Positions 17,742 to 27,758 are shown, counted from the stretch's first letter. The stretch is DNA of 64,000 nt from Streptomyces sp. NBC_00690 (GCF_036226685.1 NZ_CP109009.1:1674001-1738000); one strand, 5' to 3'. Notes: generated from the letters alone by a model not told the origin. A program made the numbers and translations.

Positions 17742-18506
17742 ATGACCTGGGCGTCCATCGATCTCAACGCTGACCTGGGGGAAGGCTTCGGCCCATGGCG
17801 ACTGACCGACGACGAGGGCCTGCTGTCCGTCGTCACCAGCGCCAATGTGGCCTGTGGCTTCCACGCCGGTGACGCGTCGACCATGCGGCGGGTCTGCCGG
17901 CTCGCGGCGGAGCGGTCCGTGCGCATCGGGGCGCAGGTCTCCTACCGTGACCTGGCGGGGTTCGGTCGCCGCGCCATGGACGTTCCGCCGGATGAACTGG
18001 CCGCGGAGGTCGCCTATCAGATCGGGGCGCTGGAGGTGTTCGCCCGCGCTGCCGGTGCGCGGGTCTCCTACGTCAAGCCCCACGGCGCCCTCTACAACCG
18101 AGTCGTCCACGACGAGGAGCAGGCCGCCGCCGTCGTGGAGGGCGTGCGGCTGACGGGCGAGCGGCTTCCCCTGTTGGGGCTGCCGGGTTCCAAGCTCCAC
18201 ACCATGGCGGAGAAGGCGGGGCTACCCGCGATCACCGAGGCATTCGCGGACCGGGCGTACACGGCAGAGGGCACCCTGGTGCCGCGCGGTGAGGAAGGGG
18301 CGGTCATCAGCGGGGAATCGGAGGTCGTCGAACGCTCGGTGAGCATGGCCAGGTTCGGTGTGGTCACCTCGCGGTGCGGCCGGTCCATCCCGGTGCGGGC
18401 CCGTTCGCTCTGTGTGCACGGTGACACCCCCGGTGCCGTCACGCTGGCGCGTCAGGTCCGCAGCCAACTGGAGAGCGTGGGCGTGCGCGTGGAGTCCTTC
18501 GTATGA
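17742..18506 (+). CDS. pxpA: 5-oxoprolinase subunit A (LamB/YcsF family)
   Basis: This 254-residue LamB/YcsF protein is the catalytic-type subunit of the prokaryotic PxpABC 5-oxoprolinase, which opens 5-oxoproline to glutamate with ATP. Family blocks are DLNADLGEG (7-15), NVACGFHAGD (35-44) and KPHGALYN (112-119). AGGAGGGG lies just before the ATG. It overlaps pxpB by ATGA, and the three pxp genes are clearly cotranslated. It lies 223 bp after the MFS gene, which may share its promoter. Confidence 0.93.
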   Translation: MTWASIDLNADLGEGFGPWRLTDDEGLLSVVTSANVACGFHAGDASTMRRVCRLAAERSVRIGAQVSYRDLAGFGRRAMDVPPDELAAEVAYQIGALEVFARAAGARVSYVKPHGALYNRVVHDEEQAAAVVEGVRLTGERLPLLGLPGSKLHTMAEKAGLPAITEAFADRAYTAEGTLVPRGEEGAVISGESEVVERSVSMARFGVVTSRCGRSIPVRARSLCVHGDTPGAVTLARQVRSQLESVGVRVESFV

Positions 18507-19120
18507 GGGTCCTTCCGGTCGGTGATCGAGCCCTGCTCATCGAGGTCATGGACAGCGAGGAGGCAGGGGCGCTCCATGCGGAGTTGCTCAGACGCCGGGC
18601 GGCGGGGGCACTGCCCGCCGTGGACGAGATCGTGCCCGCGGCACGGACCGTGCTGATCGACGGTCTGGCCGATCCAGGGCAGTTGGCCCGCGAATTGCTC
18701 CTCTGGGAGATCCCGCGGCTTCGGATATCCACGACGGAGGTGCTGGAAGTGCCCGTTCGCTACGACGGCCCGGATCTGGTCGAGGTGGCGGCCCGGTGGA
18801 AGGTCACACCGGACGAGGTCGCCGCGATGCACTCGGCGGTCGAGTTCCGCGTCGCCTTCTGTGGATTCGCCCCGGGGTTCGGCTATCTGACCGGGCTACC
18901 GGAGGAGTTGTCGGTCCCGCGAAGGGCCACCCCGCGCACGAGGGTGCCCGCTGGATCCGTCGCCCTGGCGGGCCCGTACACCGGGGTCTACCCTCGCGCC
19001 TCCCCGGGCGGCTGGCAGTTGATCGGCCGGACGGACGTAGAGCTCTGGGACCCGGTGCGGCAGCCCGCCGCCCTGCTCGCTCCGGGGGCGAGGGTGCGAT
19101 TCACCGTGGAGCAACGATGA
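18503..19120 (+). CDS. pxpB: 5-oxoprolinase subunit B (KipI family)
   Basis: This 205-residue protein belongs to the KipI/allophanate-hydrolase-subunit-1 family. The conserved core FCGFAPGFGYLTGLP followed by VPRRATPRTRVPAGSVALAG and the block PRASPGGWQLIGRT are present. PxpB and PxpC form the ATP-dependent partner of PxpA. It overlaps pxpA and pxpC by ATGA at each end. In Bacillus the homologue KipI inhibits a sporulation kinase, but the complete pxpABC set here points to oxoprolinase. Confidence 0.92.
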   Translation: MRVLPVGDRALLIEVMDSEEAGALHAELLRRRAAGALPAVDEIVPAARTVLIDGLADPGQLARELLLWEIPRLRISTTEVLEVPVRYDGPDLVEVAARWKVTPDEVAAMHSAVEFRVAFCGFAPGFGYLTGLPEELSVPRRATPRTRVPAGSVALAGPYTGVYPRASPGGWQLIGRTDVELWDPVRQPAALLAPGARVRFTVEQR

Positions 19121-19983
19121 CGGATCGAGCCCTGGCCGTGGTGCGCGCGGGTGCGCTCACCACCGTGCAGGACCTGGGTCGGCCCGGTCATGCACACCTC
19201 GGAGTCCCCCGCTCCGGAGCACTGGACCTGGACGCCGCTCGGCTCGTCAATCGGCTGGTGGGCAATGCGGAGAGCGCGGCGGTCCTGGAGACCACACTGA
19301 CGGGGTGTGCCGTGAGACCGCGACGATCGGTGGTCGTCGCCGTCGGCGGGGCGCCGTGTTCCGTCACCGTCGAGGGGCGTCCGGCGGCATGGGGAGCGCC
19401 GGTGCACGTGCCGGCGGGCGCCCTGATCGAGACCGGGTGGGCCAGGGCCGGGGTGCGCACCTACCTGGCCTTCGGGGGCGGTATCGCGGTGGAGCAGACG
19501 CTCGGTAGTCGCGCCACCGATCTCCTGTCCGGGCTCGGCCCACCACCCCTGGGTGACGGCGGTGTCCTGCCCCTCGGCGTCCCGATGGGATGCCCCGCCC
19601 GTGTCGATGGTGTTGTGCCGTGGCCGGCACCGCCCCGCGAGTTGGTGCTGAGGCTCCGGCTGGGGCCGCGGGACGACTGGTTCACCGCCGATGCGCTCCG
19701 CACTCTGGCGCGCGCCGGCTACCGGGTGTCTGCGGCGAGCAATCGCATCGGCCTGCGCACCGAGGGGCCGGCTCTCCGTCGGGCGTTCGACTCGGAACTC
19801 CCCAGTGAGGGCGTGGTCCTCGGGGCGGTACAGGTGCCACCCGACGGCCGCCCGGTCGTCTTCCTCGCTGATCATCCGACCACGGGCGGCTACCCGGTGG
19901 TGGCGGTGGTCGACCCCCGGGATCTGGCCGGGGCGGCTCAAGCTGCGCCCGGCACTTCCGTACGGTTCGTGCTGCTGGCGTGA
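19117..19983 (+). CDS. pxpC: 5-oxoprolinase subunit C (KipA/AHS2 family)
   Basis: This 288-residue protein of the biotin-dependent-carboxyltransferase-like AHS2 family shows the N-terminal signature TTVQDLGRPGHAHLGVPRSGALD and the C-terminal SNRIGLRTEGPAL and SEGVVLGAVQVPPDG blocks. It partners PxpB. ATG 19117 is chosen over an earlier in-frame start because it overlaps the pxpB stop (ATGA) and begins the conserved region at once. It ends the operon. Confidence 0.92.
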   Translation: MTDRALAVVRAGALTTVQDLGRPGHAHLGVPRSGALDLDAARLVNRLVGNAESAAVLETTLTGCAVRPRRSVVVAVGGAPCSVTVEGRPAAWGAPVHVPAGALIETGWARAGVRTYLAFGGGIAVEQTLGSRATDLLSGLGPPPLGDGGVLPLGVPMGCPARVDGVVPWPAPPRELVLRLRLGPRDDWFTADALRTLARAGYRVSAASNRIGLRTEGPALRRAFDSELPSEGVVLGAVQVPPDGRPVVFLADHPTTGGYPVVAVVDPRDLAGAAQAAPGTSVRFVLLA

Positions 19984-20041
19984 GCAACACCCCGAGAACC
20001 GGAGCCGAACCACCGCCACCCACCTCGCCTCGCCTCACCTC

Positions 20042-20071
20042 AGCACCAGCACCAGCACCAGCACCAGCACC
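20042..20071. repeat. Hexanucleotide microsatellite (AGCACC x5)
   Basis: Five exact copies of AGCACC lie between the convergent pxpC and SDR genes, outside any called gene. It is probably a slippage product. Confidence 0.85.
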
Positions 20072-20087
20072 ACAGTCTGCGGATGGC

Positions 20088-20924
20088 TCAGGTCTTCGAC
20101 GCCAGGATCGACGAGGTCAGGCTCTCCAGACGGGCTGCGCTCTCGGGCGCGAATGCCTTCGTGGTCAGTGGCAGCCTCCTGGCCCGGAGAAAGGCCGAGA
20201 AGGGGGCGGCGGGAGGTTCGTCGAGTCGTTCCACCATGGGCAGGATCGCCCGGTCGACGGAGGTCGCGAACCATCGGGCGAGGGTCTTGCTCAGCGTCCG
20301 CATGGGCTCGGGGAAGGACTCCGGCTGCGAAGTTCGGACGAATCCCGGGTTGTGGAGCACATAGCGGGTGCGAGCGGCCGGATGGCGTACGGGAAAGTCC
20401 GCGCCGAGGAGATCGTTGCAACGCGCGGATTGCAGGGCGGCGCGCATCCCCTTGTAGCGTCGGTTCAACTGGAGATCGTCCCAGTGGACGGTGCCGGAAG
20501 GCCCGCCCGGGCTGGAGATGTTCATGATCACGGGCGTGGCCGCGGCCCGCTCCAACGCCGCCAGCAGCCCTCGGGCCAGGACGAACCGGCTGAGATAGGC
20601 CAGGGCGAAGGTGAACTCCAGGCCGTCGACGGTCTCCACCCGATGGGGCTGGAATCGCTGCGCACCCAGGACCAGTCCGTCGACGACCGTACTGATCGTC
20701 ACGGTCGCCTCGATCGCACGGTTCATTCCCGCAAGGGTGCTCAGATCCGCCTGGAGGAAGAAGGCCCTGTCCGCGGCGTCGATCCGGGCCGCATCCGTGA
20801 GGAACGCGGCTCCCTTGGCCGCCCCGCTCGCTATCGCGATCACTCGCTCTCCACGGCCCAGCAGGTGCAGACCGAGCCCTCTACCAATGCCATCGCTTCC
20901 ACCAGTGATCACATACGTCCGCAT
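20088..20924 (-). CDS. SDR-family protein, catalytic Tyr/Lys apparently missing
   Basis: This 278-residue Rossmann protein has the NAD(P)-binding motif TGGSDGIG (residues 7-14) and the later LVLGAQRFQPHR and MNISSPGG strands of a short-chain dehydrogenase. In the active-site helix, where retinol-dehydrogenase-like members have A-Y-G-Q-S-K-L-A-N, the sequence is AALQSARCN. Both Tyr and Lys appear replaced by Ala. It may be non-catalytic, or use another residue. ATG 20924 is chosen for its GGGGGA seven bases upstream; ATG 20951 is possible. It is divergent from a TetR gene that probably controls it. Confidence 0.82.
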   Translation of the reverse strand: MRTYVITGGSDGIGRGLGLHLLGRGERVIAIASGAAKGAAFLTDAARIDAADRAFFLQADLSTLAGMNRAIEATVTISTVVDGLVLGAQRFQPHRVETVDGLEFTFALAYLSRFVLARGLLAALERAAATPVIMNISSPGGPSGTVHWDDLQLNRRYKGMRAALQSARCNDLLGADFPVRHPAARTRYVLHNPGFVRTSQPESFPEPMRTLSKTLARWFATSVDRAILPMVERLDEPPAAPFSAFLRARRLPLTTKAFAPESAARLESLTSSILASKT

Positions 20925-20940
20925 ACGAACGTCCCCCAAC

Positions 20941-21012
20941 TCGTAAGTCATCGCTTGATGACCAGAGGCTAGGCGCCCGGAAATCATCAAGTCAACAATC
21001 GATGACTTACGA
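20941..21012. promoter_or_regulatory. Mirrored TetR operators between SDR and TetR genes
   Basis: TCGTAAGTCATCG (20941-20953) recurs as its exact reverse complement CGATGACTTACGA (21000-21012), 46 bp apart, flanking the divergent promoter. Each copy sits in a local palindrome: GTCATC-GCTT-GATGAC (20947-20962) and AAGTCA-8 bp-TGACTT (20989-21008). Two facing operators of one TetR regulator is the simplest reading. Confidence 0.7.
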
Positions 21013-21019
21013 TGACTTC

Positions 21020-21649
21020 ATGTCAGAAGCGACCGCTCAACCCGGCCCGGTCCCACCGCCTCGCGCTCTTAAGCGGCGAGACAAGGCCGCCACCCGCGCA
21101 GCTCTCCTCGACGCCGCCCGCCGTCGCTTCGGCACCCAGGGATACGACGGCACCGGTGTCCGTGACATCGCGGGCGAGGTGGGGGTGGACCCAGCACTCG
21201 TCTTCCGCTACTTCGGGTCCAAGGAGAAGCTCTACGCCGAGGCCGTGCACTTCAACGCGCCCAAGACGGTGACCGGTGGTCCACACCGTCCGATCACCCA
21301 CATCACGGACGATCTACTCCGCAGCGTGCTGTCCTGCGATCAGCAACAGGTCGGGGACGAACACCCGCTGCTGGTGATGCTGCGCTCCGCCGGTCGCGCC
21401 GAGGTCCGCGAGCAACTGCGCACCCAGGTCTGCTCGGGCTACGTGCAGGACCTCACCCAGCGCCTGGAGGGTGAGGACGCCGCGCTGCGCGCGGAGTTGA
21501 TGGGAGCCCTGTTGCTCGGGATCGGGGTGATGCGTTCGATCGTGGAGTCCCCGGTCCTCGGCAAGGCGTCCTTCGAGGAGACACGCGTGCTGGTGGCACG
21601 GTTGATCGCGCACCTCGCGGCCGACCAGCCGGTACGCAAGACCCCCTGA
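21020..21649 (+). CDS. TetR-family transcriptional regulator
   Basis: This 209-residue regulator has the N-terminal HTH block (AALLDAARRRFGTQGYDGTGVRDIAGEVGVDPALVFRYFGSKEKLYAEAV) and a variable helical ligand domain. It is divergent from the SDR gene, with mirrored operators between them, so it likely represses both. ATG 21020 is preferred because the alternative ATG 21002 lies inside the operator. No clear binding site is visible for either, so a leaderless start is possible. The ligand is unknown. Confidence 0.85.
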   Translation: MSEATAQPGPVPPPRALKRRDKAATRAALLDAARRRFGTQGYDGTGVRDIAGEVGVDPALVFRYFGSKEKLYAEAVHFNAPKTVTGGPHRPITHITDDLLRSVLSCDQQQVGDEHPLLVMLRSAGRAEVREQLRTQVCSGYVQDLTQRLEGEDAALRAELMGALLLGIGVMRSIVESPVLGKASFEETRVLVARLIAHLAADQPVRKTP

Positions 21650-21938
21650 TTCCTCACTGCGCTGCCAGCTGCCAGAGTGCGCTTCCGCGGGTGGGCGCGG
21701 ACGACGGCTGCCCGATGGCGCCCACGCAGCAGAAGACCCGAGCGCACCCGGGCGGCACCAGTACGCGTCGCTCTCCGGGCACATCCCCGCCCGTCCCCGC
21801 CCGTCCCCGTCCGCCAGCAGCCCGACGGCCGCCTGTCATCCGCCCGGCGGCACTGCTCACGGCGTCCCCGCAGCACATCCGGTCGAGCCTGCCGTGGAAC
21901 AGCGCGCGCCCAGCCGCCACCGGGCTCGGGCATCGCCC

Positions 21939-24900
21939 CTACCGCTCCCCGTATCCCCCGCCGCCGGGGGTCTCGATGACCAGGACGTCCTCGGGCCCCA
22001 TCTCGACCGAGTCGATCCCCTCCAGCCGGACCGTCGAACCGTCCGCCCGCCGCACCCGGTTCGCCCCCAGCGCTCCCGGCCCCCCGCCTGCCATTCCGTA
22101 CGGCGGCACCCTCCGGTGCCCGCTGAGCAGCGTCACCGTCATGGGTTCAAGGAATCGAATGCTCCGGACCACTCCCCGACCACCGCGCCAGCGGCCGGTG
22201 CCGCCGCTGTCCTCGCGTACGGAGAAGGAATCGACGCGCACGGGGTATCGCCACTCCAGGACTTCGGGGTCGGTGAGCCGTGAGTTGGTCATATGGGTCT
22301 GCACCGCATCCGCCCCGTCGAAGCCGTCCCCCGCTCCTGAACCGCTGGCGACGGTCTCGTAGTACTGCACCCGGTCGTTGCCGAAGGTCAGGTTGTTCAT
22401 GGTGCCCGATCCTTCGGCCTGGACGCCGAGGGCCGCGTACAGCGCTCCGGTGACCGCCTGCGAGGTCTCGACATTGCCGGCCACGGTCGCCGCGGGATAG
22501 GACGGGGCAAGCATCGACCCTGGCGGCACCCTCACCTCCACGGGCACCAGACAGCCGCTGTTGAGGGGGATGTCCTCCCCGACGAGGGTCCGGAGCACAT
22601 AGAGGACGGCCGCCATGACCACCGACGTGGGGGCATTGGCATTGCCGGGCCGCTGGGGCGAGGTGCCGGTGAAGTCGATGACGGCCGAGCGCTCCTCGCG
22701 GTCGACGCGCACGGCGACCTGGATGACGGAGCCGTCGTCGGTCTCGTACCGGTACTCGCCCCCGTGCAGTTCAGCGATGATCCGGCGCACGGACTCCTCG
22801 GCGTTGTCCCGTACGTGCCGCATGTAGGCGTGCACGACGTCGAGGCCGAACTCGTCCACTGCGCGCCCCAGTTCCTCGATGCCCTTCTCATTGGCGGCGA
22901 TCTGGGCTCGGAAGTCGGCGATGTTGACGTCCGGTGCACGGGAGGGGTGAGGAGCTTCCCTCAGCAGGCTGCGGGTCTCCTGCTCGCGCAGTCGGCCGTC
23001 CCGCACGAGCAGCCAGTTGTCGAAGAGGACGCCTTCGTCGTCGATGGTCCGGCTGAAAGCGGGCATGGAGCCCGGGGTGATGCCGCCGATCTCGGCGTGG
23101 TGACCGCGCGAGGCAACCAGGAAGCGCAATCGGCCGTCGGTGAAGACCGGCGTCACCACCGTCACATCGGGCAGATGGGTGCCGCCGTGGTAGGGGTCGT
23201 TGATCGCGTAGACGTCCCCGGGTCGCATCGTCCCCTCGTTTCGGCGCAGCACCTCCTTGATGGACTCCCCCATCGATCCCAGGTGTACGGGAATGTGGGG
23301 GGCGTTGGCGATGAGATTGCCTTCGGGGTCGAACAGGGCGCAGGAGAAGTCGAGCCGTTCCTTGATGTTGACGGAGTGCGCCGTGTTCTCCAGGCGTACG
23401 CCCATCTGCTCGGCGATGGCCATGAAGAGGTTGTTGAACACCTCCAGGAGGACCGGGTCGGCGTCGGTGCCGACCGCGGTCCTCGGTGGCCGGGGCCGCA
23501 CGCGGGTCAGGATCAGTTCGCCCGTGTCGCGGGCCTCGGCCTGCCAGTCGGGGTCGACCACGGTGGTGGCGTCGGGCTCGGCGACGATCGCGGGTCCCGC
23601 CACGATGCCCCCCGGGCCGAGCGAGGTGCGGTGGTGGAGGGGTACCAGGTGCACGGCGCCCGTCGCGTACATCTCGACCCGTGTCTCGGGCTCGGACGCG
23701 GTACGTGTGGCCTGTACGACCGGTTCGCCGTGCTCACCGGCGGCGCCGACCGCCTCCACCGAGACCGCCTCCACCACCAGGGAGGTGTCCATGGTGAACC
23801 CGTAGCGGGCGCGGTGGGCGGCGGTGAAGGAGTCGGCCATGGCGGTGGCGGACTCCAGCGGTACGGGCAGGGCGGTGTCCGTACCGGCGTATCGGAGCAG
23901 TACGCGAGTACGGGTGGTGATGGCCGTGTCCGCGAAGTGGTCGGCGGTCAGGTCCTCGTGCGTCTGCTGGGCGAGTTCGGCGCTCAGGGTGTGTACGCGG
24001 GCGGACGTGTCGTCGTCGAGTTCCGCTTCCACGGACCGTTCGCGCATGGCGGTGGCGTCGGCGAGGCCGATGCCGTAGGCGGAGAGCACCCCGGCGAGCG
24101 GTGGCACGATCACGGTGGTGATACCGAGCGCGTCGGCGACCGCGCAGGCGTGCTGACCGCCCGCGCCGCCGAAGGAGTTCAGGGCGTAGCGGGTGATGTC
24201 ATGGCCGCGTTGGACGGAGATCTTCTTGACCGCGTGGGCCATGTTGAGTACGGCGATCTCCACGAAGCCCTCGGCGACCTCTTCGGGGGTACGGGCGCTG
24301 CCGCTCTCCTCGCCCACCCGCCGGGCGAGTTCGGCGAAGCGCTCCCTCACGGTGTCCGCGTCCAGGGGTTGGTCGCCGTCCGGTCCGAACACGGCCGGAA
24401 AGTGCTCGGGTTGGATGCGCCCGAGCATCACCTGGGCGTCGGTGACGGTGAGCGGGCCTCCCCCGCGGTAGCAGGCGGGCCCGGGGGATGCCCCAGCGGA
24501 GTCGGGGCCGACGCGGTAGCGGCGGCCGTCGAAGTGGAGGACGGAACCTCCGCCGGCGGCGACGGTGTGGATGCTCATTATGGGTGCGCGCATCCGTACG
24601 CCGGCGACCTGGGTGCCCAGTTCCCGTTCGAACTCGCCCGCGTAGTGGGAGACGTCGGTGGACGTTCCCCCCATGTCGAAGCCGATGACGCGGGGGAAGC
24701 CGGCGCGTGCTGCGGTGCGGGCCATCCCGACGACGCCTCCGGCCGGGCCTGAGAGCACGGCGTCCTTGCCTCGGAAGTGGGCCGCCTCGCGCAGACCTCC
24801 GTTGGACTGGAGGAACATCAGCCGGATGCCGCGGAGTTCGGCTGCCACCTCGTCCACGTAGCGGCGCAGGATCGGCGAGAGATAGGCGTCCACGACGGTG

Positions 24901-25523
24901 GTGTCGCCGCGGGGGATCAGTTTGATCAGCGGGCTGACCTCGTGGGAGCAACTGACCTGGGTGAATCCGGCAGCCCGGGCGGCGGCGGCGATGCGGGCTT
25001 CGTGTTCCGGGTGCCGATAGCCGTGCATCAGGACGATCGCGACGCTGTCGAACCCGTCGGCGCGGGCCGCACGAAGCCGTTCGACAACGGTGGGAAGATC
25101 GAGGGGGCGTACGACCGTGCCGTGTGCGTCGACCCGTTCCGGCACCTCGATGACACGCTCGTACACCGCTTCCGGCAGGACGATCCTTCGGTCGAAGATC
25201 CGCGGACGGTTCTGGTAGGCGATGCGCAGGGCGTCCTCGAAGCCCTCCGTGATGATCAGCACGGTGGGTTCGCCGTGCCGTTCCAGCAGGGCGTTGGTGG
25301 CGACGGTCGTCCCCATCTTGACGACGGAGACGCGGTCGGTGGGGATCGGCTCCCCGGGGGCGAGGTCGAGAAGTGCCCGGATGCCGGCGACTGCTGCGTC
25401 CGGATAGCGCTCGGGGTCGTGCGAGAGGAGCTTTCGGCTGACGAGCCGTCCGTCGGGCCGTTTGCCCACGACGTCGGTGAAGGTGCCGCCACGGTCGATC
25501 CAGAACTCCCAGCGCCCGGTCAT
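21939..25523 (-). CDS. Single-chain 5-oxoprolinase/hydantoinase (HyuA-HyuB fusion)
   Basis: This 1194-residue protein joins the two subunits of the hydantoinase/oxoprolinase family. The N-terminal HyuA part has an ATP-binding [11 protein letters not shown] (10-20) and a second phosphate-binding block, [19 protein letters not shown]. The C-terminal HyuB part starts around residue 690 with [20 protein letters not shown] and contains [20 protein letters not shown]. The fused form and length match eukaryotic-type OPLAH enzymes that hydrolyse 5-oxoproline with ATP. Related fused enzymes act on hydantoins, so the substrate is not certain. ATG 25523 opens the conserved region; the frame extends 167 codons further into the neighbouring gene without similarity. 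Confidence 0.9.
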   Translation of the reverse strand: MTGRWEFWIDRGGTFTDVVGKRPDGRLVSRKLLSHDPERYPDAAVAGIRALLDLAPGEPIPTDRVSVVKMGTTVATNALLERHGEPTVLIITEGFEDALRIAYQNRPRIFDRRIVLPEAVYERVIEVPERVDAHGTVVRPLDLPTVVERLRAARADGFDSVAIVLMHGYRHPEHEARIAAAARAAGFTQVSCSHEVSPLIKLIPRGDTTVVDAYLSPILRRYVDEVAAELRGIRLMFLQSNGGLREAAHFRGKDAVLSGPAGGVVGMARTAARAGFPRVIGFDMGGTSTDVSHYAGEFERELGTQVAGVRMRAPIMSIHTVAAGGGSVLHFDGRRYRVGPDSAGASPGPACYRGGGPLTVTDAQVMLGRIQPEHFPAVFGPDGDQPLDADTVRERFAELARRVGEESGSARTPEEVAEGFVEIAVLNMAHAVKKISVQRGHDITRYALNSFGGAGGQHACAVADALGITTVIVPPLAGVLSAYGIGLADATAMRERSVEAELDDDTSARVHTLSAELAQQTHEDLTADHFADTAITTRTRVLLRYAGTDTALPVPLESATAMADSFTAAHRARYGFTMDTSLVVEAVSVEAVGAAGEHGEPVVQATRTASEPETRVEMYATGAVHLVPLHHRTSLGPGGIVAGPAIVAEPDATTVVDPDWQAEARDTGELILTRVRPRPPRTAVGTDADPVLLEVFNNLFMAIAEQMGVRLENTAHSVNIKERLDFSCALFDPEGNLIANAPHIPVHLGSMGESIKEVLRRNEGTMRPGDVYAINDPYHGGTHLPDVTVVTPVFTDGRLRFLVASRGHHAEIGGITPGSMPAFSRTIDDEGVLFDNWLLVRDGRLREQETRSLLREAPHPSRAPDVNIADFRAQIAANEKGIEELGRAVDEFGLDVVHAYMRHVRDNAEESVRRIIAELHGGEYRYETDDGSVIQVAVRVDREERSAVIDFTGTSPQRPGNANAPTSVVMAAVLYVLRTLVGEDIPLNSGCLVPVEVRVPPGSMLAPSYPAATVAGNVETSQAVTGALYAALGVQAEGSGTMNNLTFGNDRVQYYETVASGSGAGDGFDGADAVQTHMTNSRLTDPEVLEWRYPVRVDSFSVREDSGGTGRWRGGRGVVRSIRFLEPMTVTLLSGHRRVPPYGMAGGGPGALGANRVRRADGSTVRLEGIDSVEMGPEDVLVIETPGGGGYGER

Positions 25524-25693
25524 CCTGCCATTCTGGCAAGAGGGAGCGTGGTGGACTCGGTGGCGCCGTGTGCGTTCCGCCAGGTGGTGGGCGTGCGATG
25601 TGCTCGGGTGCCGTGTCGAGGGCCCGCGCCTGCGCGTCCGCCGTCTCTCACGACCATGGAGCCGTGGGACGGCGGACGCGCCGGGGCGCAGGG

Positions 25694-27112
25694 TCAGCCG
25701 ACGGGTGCGTCCGGGCCGATCCGGCTGCGTACCGCCGTTTGGACCTCGGCCTCCTCGGCCGGGTCGGCGGCGAGTCGGCGCAGTCGCTCGGCGACCCGCA
25801 CATCGCCGGTCTCCGCGTGCAGCGCTGCGACCTCTCGGGTGGTCTCCTCGCAGTCCCAGAGACACTCGACCGCGAACCCGGTGGGGAAGGAACCGTCGGT
25901 CGCCGCCAGTGCCCGGGCCGCTCGCCCGCGCAGTTGGGACGAGGCGGTCTCTCGGTAGATATGGCGCAGTACGGGGGCGGCGCAGGTGATGCCCAGCCGT
26001 CCGGTGCCGTCGACGAGGGTCCACAGCATCGGTGCGTCGGGGCCGTCGGTCCGTACGGTCTCGCGCAGGGCGCCGAGGACGAGTGCGTCGTCACCGGCGA
26101 CGCCGCGGCAGGCGATGACTCCTGCGGCGGACTTCCCGAGCGCATCCGGGCGGTGAACCCAGGTCCGCGCCCGACTCACCACCTCTGGACCGCACATGCG
26201 CTCGAATGCCGCCGTCGCCGCCTCGGCGACGGTACGGGAGCCGTGGGAGACCGCCGCATCGATGAGGTCGAGCACCGCGGGATCGGATGATTCCGCGAGG
26301 TAGTGCAGGGCGGCGCAGCGGGCGCCGTCCGGGCCGCTGCGGGCAGCGGTGAGGATGGCGGCGCGGTCGTCCGCGCCGGCGACCGCGGACAGGCAGCGCG
26401 CGGCCGGCACGTGCAGCATGGCACCGCGCTCCAGACCTTGTTCGACCCAGTCGAACACGGCTTGTACGCTCCACCCGGGCCGGGGCCCGCTGGGTCGCAT
26501 CTGACGTTGCCATCGATCGAAGGACCCGGCCTCCTGTGCGGCGCGGATCCGCGGGCCGATGTCGGCCCGGGGGTCATCGGCCCACAGGCGCCAGGGTCGT
26601 GGCTCGAACGCGTCACGGACCGTGGCGGCCAGTTCGGCGTCGCCCTCCGGGGTGCTCGGGAACCTGGCGAGGACGGGGGCGGCGAGTGAGCGCAGTCCCG
26701 CGTCGTCGTCGCGCAGGGCGAGTTCATCGAGCGCCCAGGCCCAGTTGGCACCGCTGCGGGCGTAGTGACGCAGCAGTTGCAGGGCGTCCGCCCTGCCGTA
26801 CGACGCGAGGTGGCCGAGCACGGCGAGGGCGAGGCCGGTCCTGGCCTCGTCGGTGTCGCAGTGGTCGTCGACGTCACAGAGGTGGCGCTCGATCTCCTCA
26901 AGATCACCGTGGAGATCCAGGTAGAGGCGTGCGTAGTAGAGGGAGCGATTCTCGACCTGCCAGTCGTGGCGCGGGTCGTGGAGCACGCAGTGGTTGAGGG
27001 CGGCGAGCGCCTCGGCGCGGGGGGCCGCGAGCGCGTGCAGCGTGCCGTCGCCGCGGCCTCTCTGCAGCAGACCGAGCAGCGTACCGCTCGGCGCTATGAC
27101 TGGATCAAACAT
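25694..27112 (-). CDS. HEAT-repeat protein, function unknown
   Basis: This 472-residue protein is built of short Ala/Leu/Arg-rich helical pairs along nearly its whole length (examples: [75 protein letters not shown]), the pattern of HEAT repeats that form a curved protein-binding scaffold. Conserved Cys and Trp residues occur, but no catalytic motif was recognised. GAGG lies eight bases before ATG 27112. An 18-codon Cys-rich ORF ends 48 bp upstream on the same strand and is probably cotranscribed. HEAT proteins occur as helpers in several pathways, so no function is assigned. Confidence 0.75.
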   Translation of the reverse strand: MFDPVIAPSGTLLGLLQRGRGDGTLHALAAPRAEALAALNHCVLHDPRHDWQVENRSLYYARLYLDLHGDLEEIERHLCDVDDHCDTDEARTGLALAVLGHLASYGRADALQLLRHYARSGANWAWALDELALRDDDAGLRSLAAPVLARFPSTPEGDAELAATVRDAFEPRPWRLWADDPRADIGPRIRAAQEAGSFDRWQRQMRPSGPRPGWSVQAVFDWVEQGLERGAMLHVPAARCLSAVAGADDRAAILTAARSGPDGARCAALHYLAESSDPAVLDLIDAAVSHGSRTVAEAATAAFERMCGPEVVSRARTWVHRPDALGKSAAGVIACRGVAGDDALVLGALRETVRTDGPDAPMLWTLVDGTGRLGITCAAPVLRHIYRETASSQLRGRAARALAATDGSFPTGFAVECLWDCEETTREVAALHAETGDVRVAERLRRLAADPAEEAEVQTAVRSRIGPDAPVG

Positions 27113-27160
27113 GGGGAAGGCCTCACATCAAGCTCTCGACGCAACCGGGGACTGGGGTGC

Positions 27161-27217
27161 CTAGGCCGCGCAGCAACATGTAGGGCCGCCCGTGGTCTGC
27201 TGCTTGGTGTAGAGCAT
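27161..27217 (-). CDS. 18-codon Cys-Cys-Cys ORF upstream of the HEAT-repeat gene
   Basis: ATG 27217 opens an 18-residue frame, MLYTKQQTTGGPTCCCAA, ending in TAG. A strong purine-rich binding site (GAGAGGCAGGAAG) lies directly upstream. The three adjacent Cys codons near the end suggest two roles. It could be a leader peptide whose translation senses charged tRNA-Cys, as described for poly-cysteine upstream ORFs in mycobacteria. Alternatively it could be a very short precursor of a modified peptide, with the HEAT protein as partner. The sequence alone does not decide. Below the size that gene finders usually report. Confidence 0.55.
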   Translation of the reverse strand: MLYTKQQTTGGPTCCCAA

Positions 27218-27365
27218 CTTCCTGCCTCTCGTCGGTGGCCCCAGGGGGAATTCCCGGTGATGTCCGGGACAGGGCCCGACGTCATGATGACCCACCCATT
27301 TCGCCACCGCGACCACATTTACGACGCCCCTTGCGGGACCCGTCCGCCGGGGCCGGTCGGCGGGC

Positions 27366-27758
27366 TCATCGGTTGCCGAACAGCTCCAGAAGCTCTGTCT
27401 TCCCAAACATGCGCGCGGTATCCACGGCGGAGGGGGTTCCTGCGGACGGATCGGCTCCGGCGGCCAGGAGCACTCGGATCACTTCGTCCTCCCCCTTGAA
27501 GACGGCTCCTGCCAGTGGCGTCTGCCCCCGGTCGTTGGGGCGGTCGGGCTCGGCGCCGCGTTCGATGAGGGCACGGACGGCGGAAGCATGGCCGTGGTAG
27601 GCGGCCAGCATGACCAGGGTGTCACCGCGGTCATTGGTGAGGTTGGCGGGGACGCCGGCGTCGATGTACGCGGAGAGGGCCTCGATCTCACCGCGCCGGG
27701 CGAGGTCGAAGACCTTGGTGGCGAGTTCGATCACCTCAGGGTCGGGAACCTCACTCAT
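27366..27758 (-). CDS. Ankyrin-repeat protein
   Basis: This 130-residue protein has about three ankyrin repeats, seen as NDRGDTLVMLAAYHGHASAVRALIERGAEPD, NDRGQTPLAGAVFKGEDEVIRVLLAAGADPS and a degenerate final unit with SAVDTARMFGKTELLELF. Ankyrin repeats mediate protein binding. No signal peptide or membrane segment is seen. ATG 27758 has GAGGCGG nine bases upstream; the frame is open further but without similarity. It stands alone, divergent from the small membrane protein gene. Confidence 0.85.
   Translation of the reverse strand: MSEVPDPEVIELATKVFDLARRGEIEALSAYIDAGVPANLTNDRGDTLVMLAAYHGHASAVRALIERGAEPDRPNDRGQTPLAGAVFKGEDEVIRVLLAAGADPSAGTPSAVDTARMFGKTELLELFGNR

Noticed and set aside
22764..24752. 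662-residue plus-strand frame opposite the oxoprolinase
   Set aside because: Gly/Val-rich antisense frame with no recognisable sequence.
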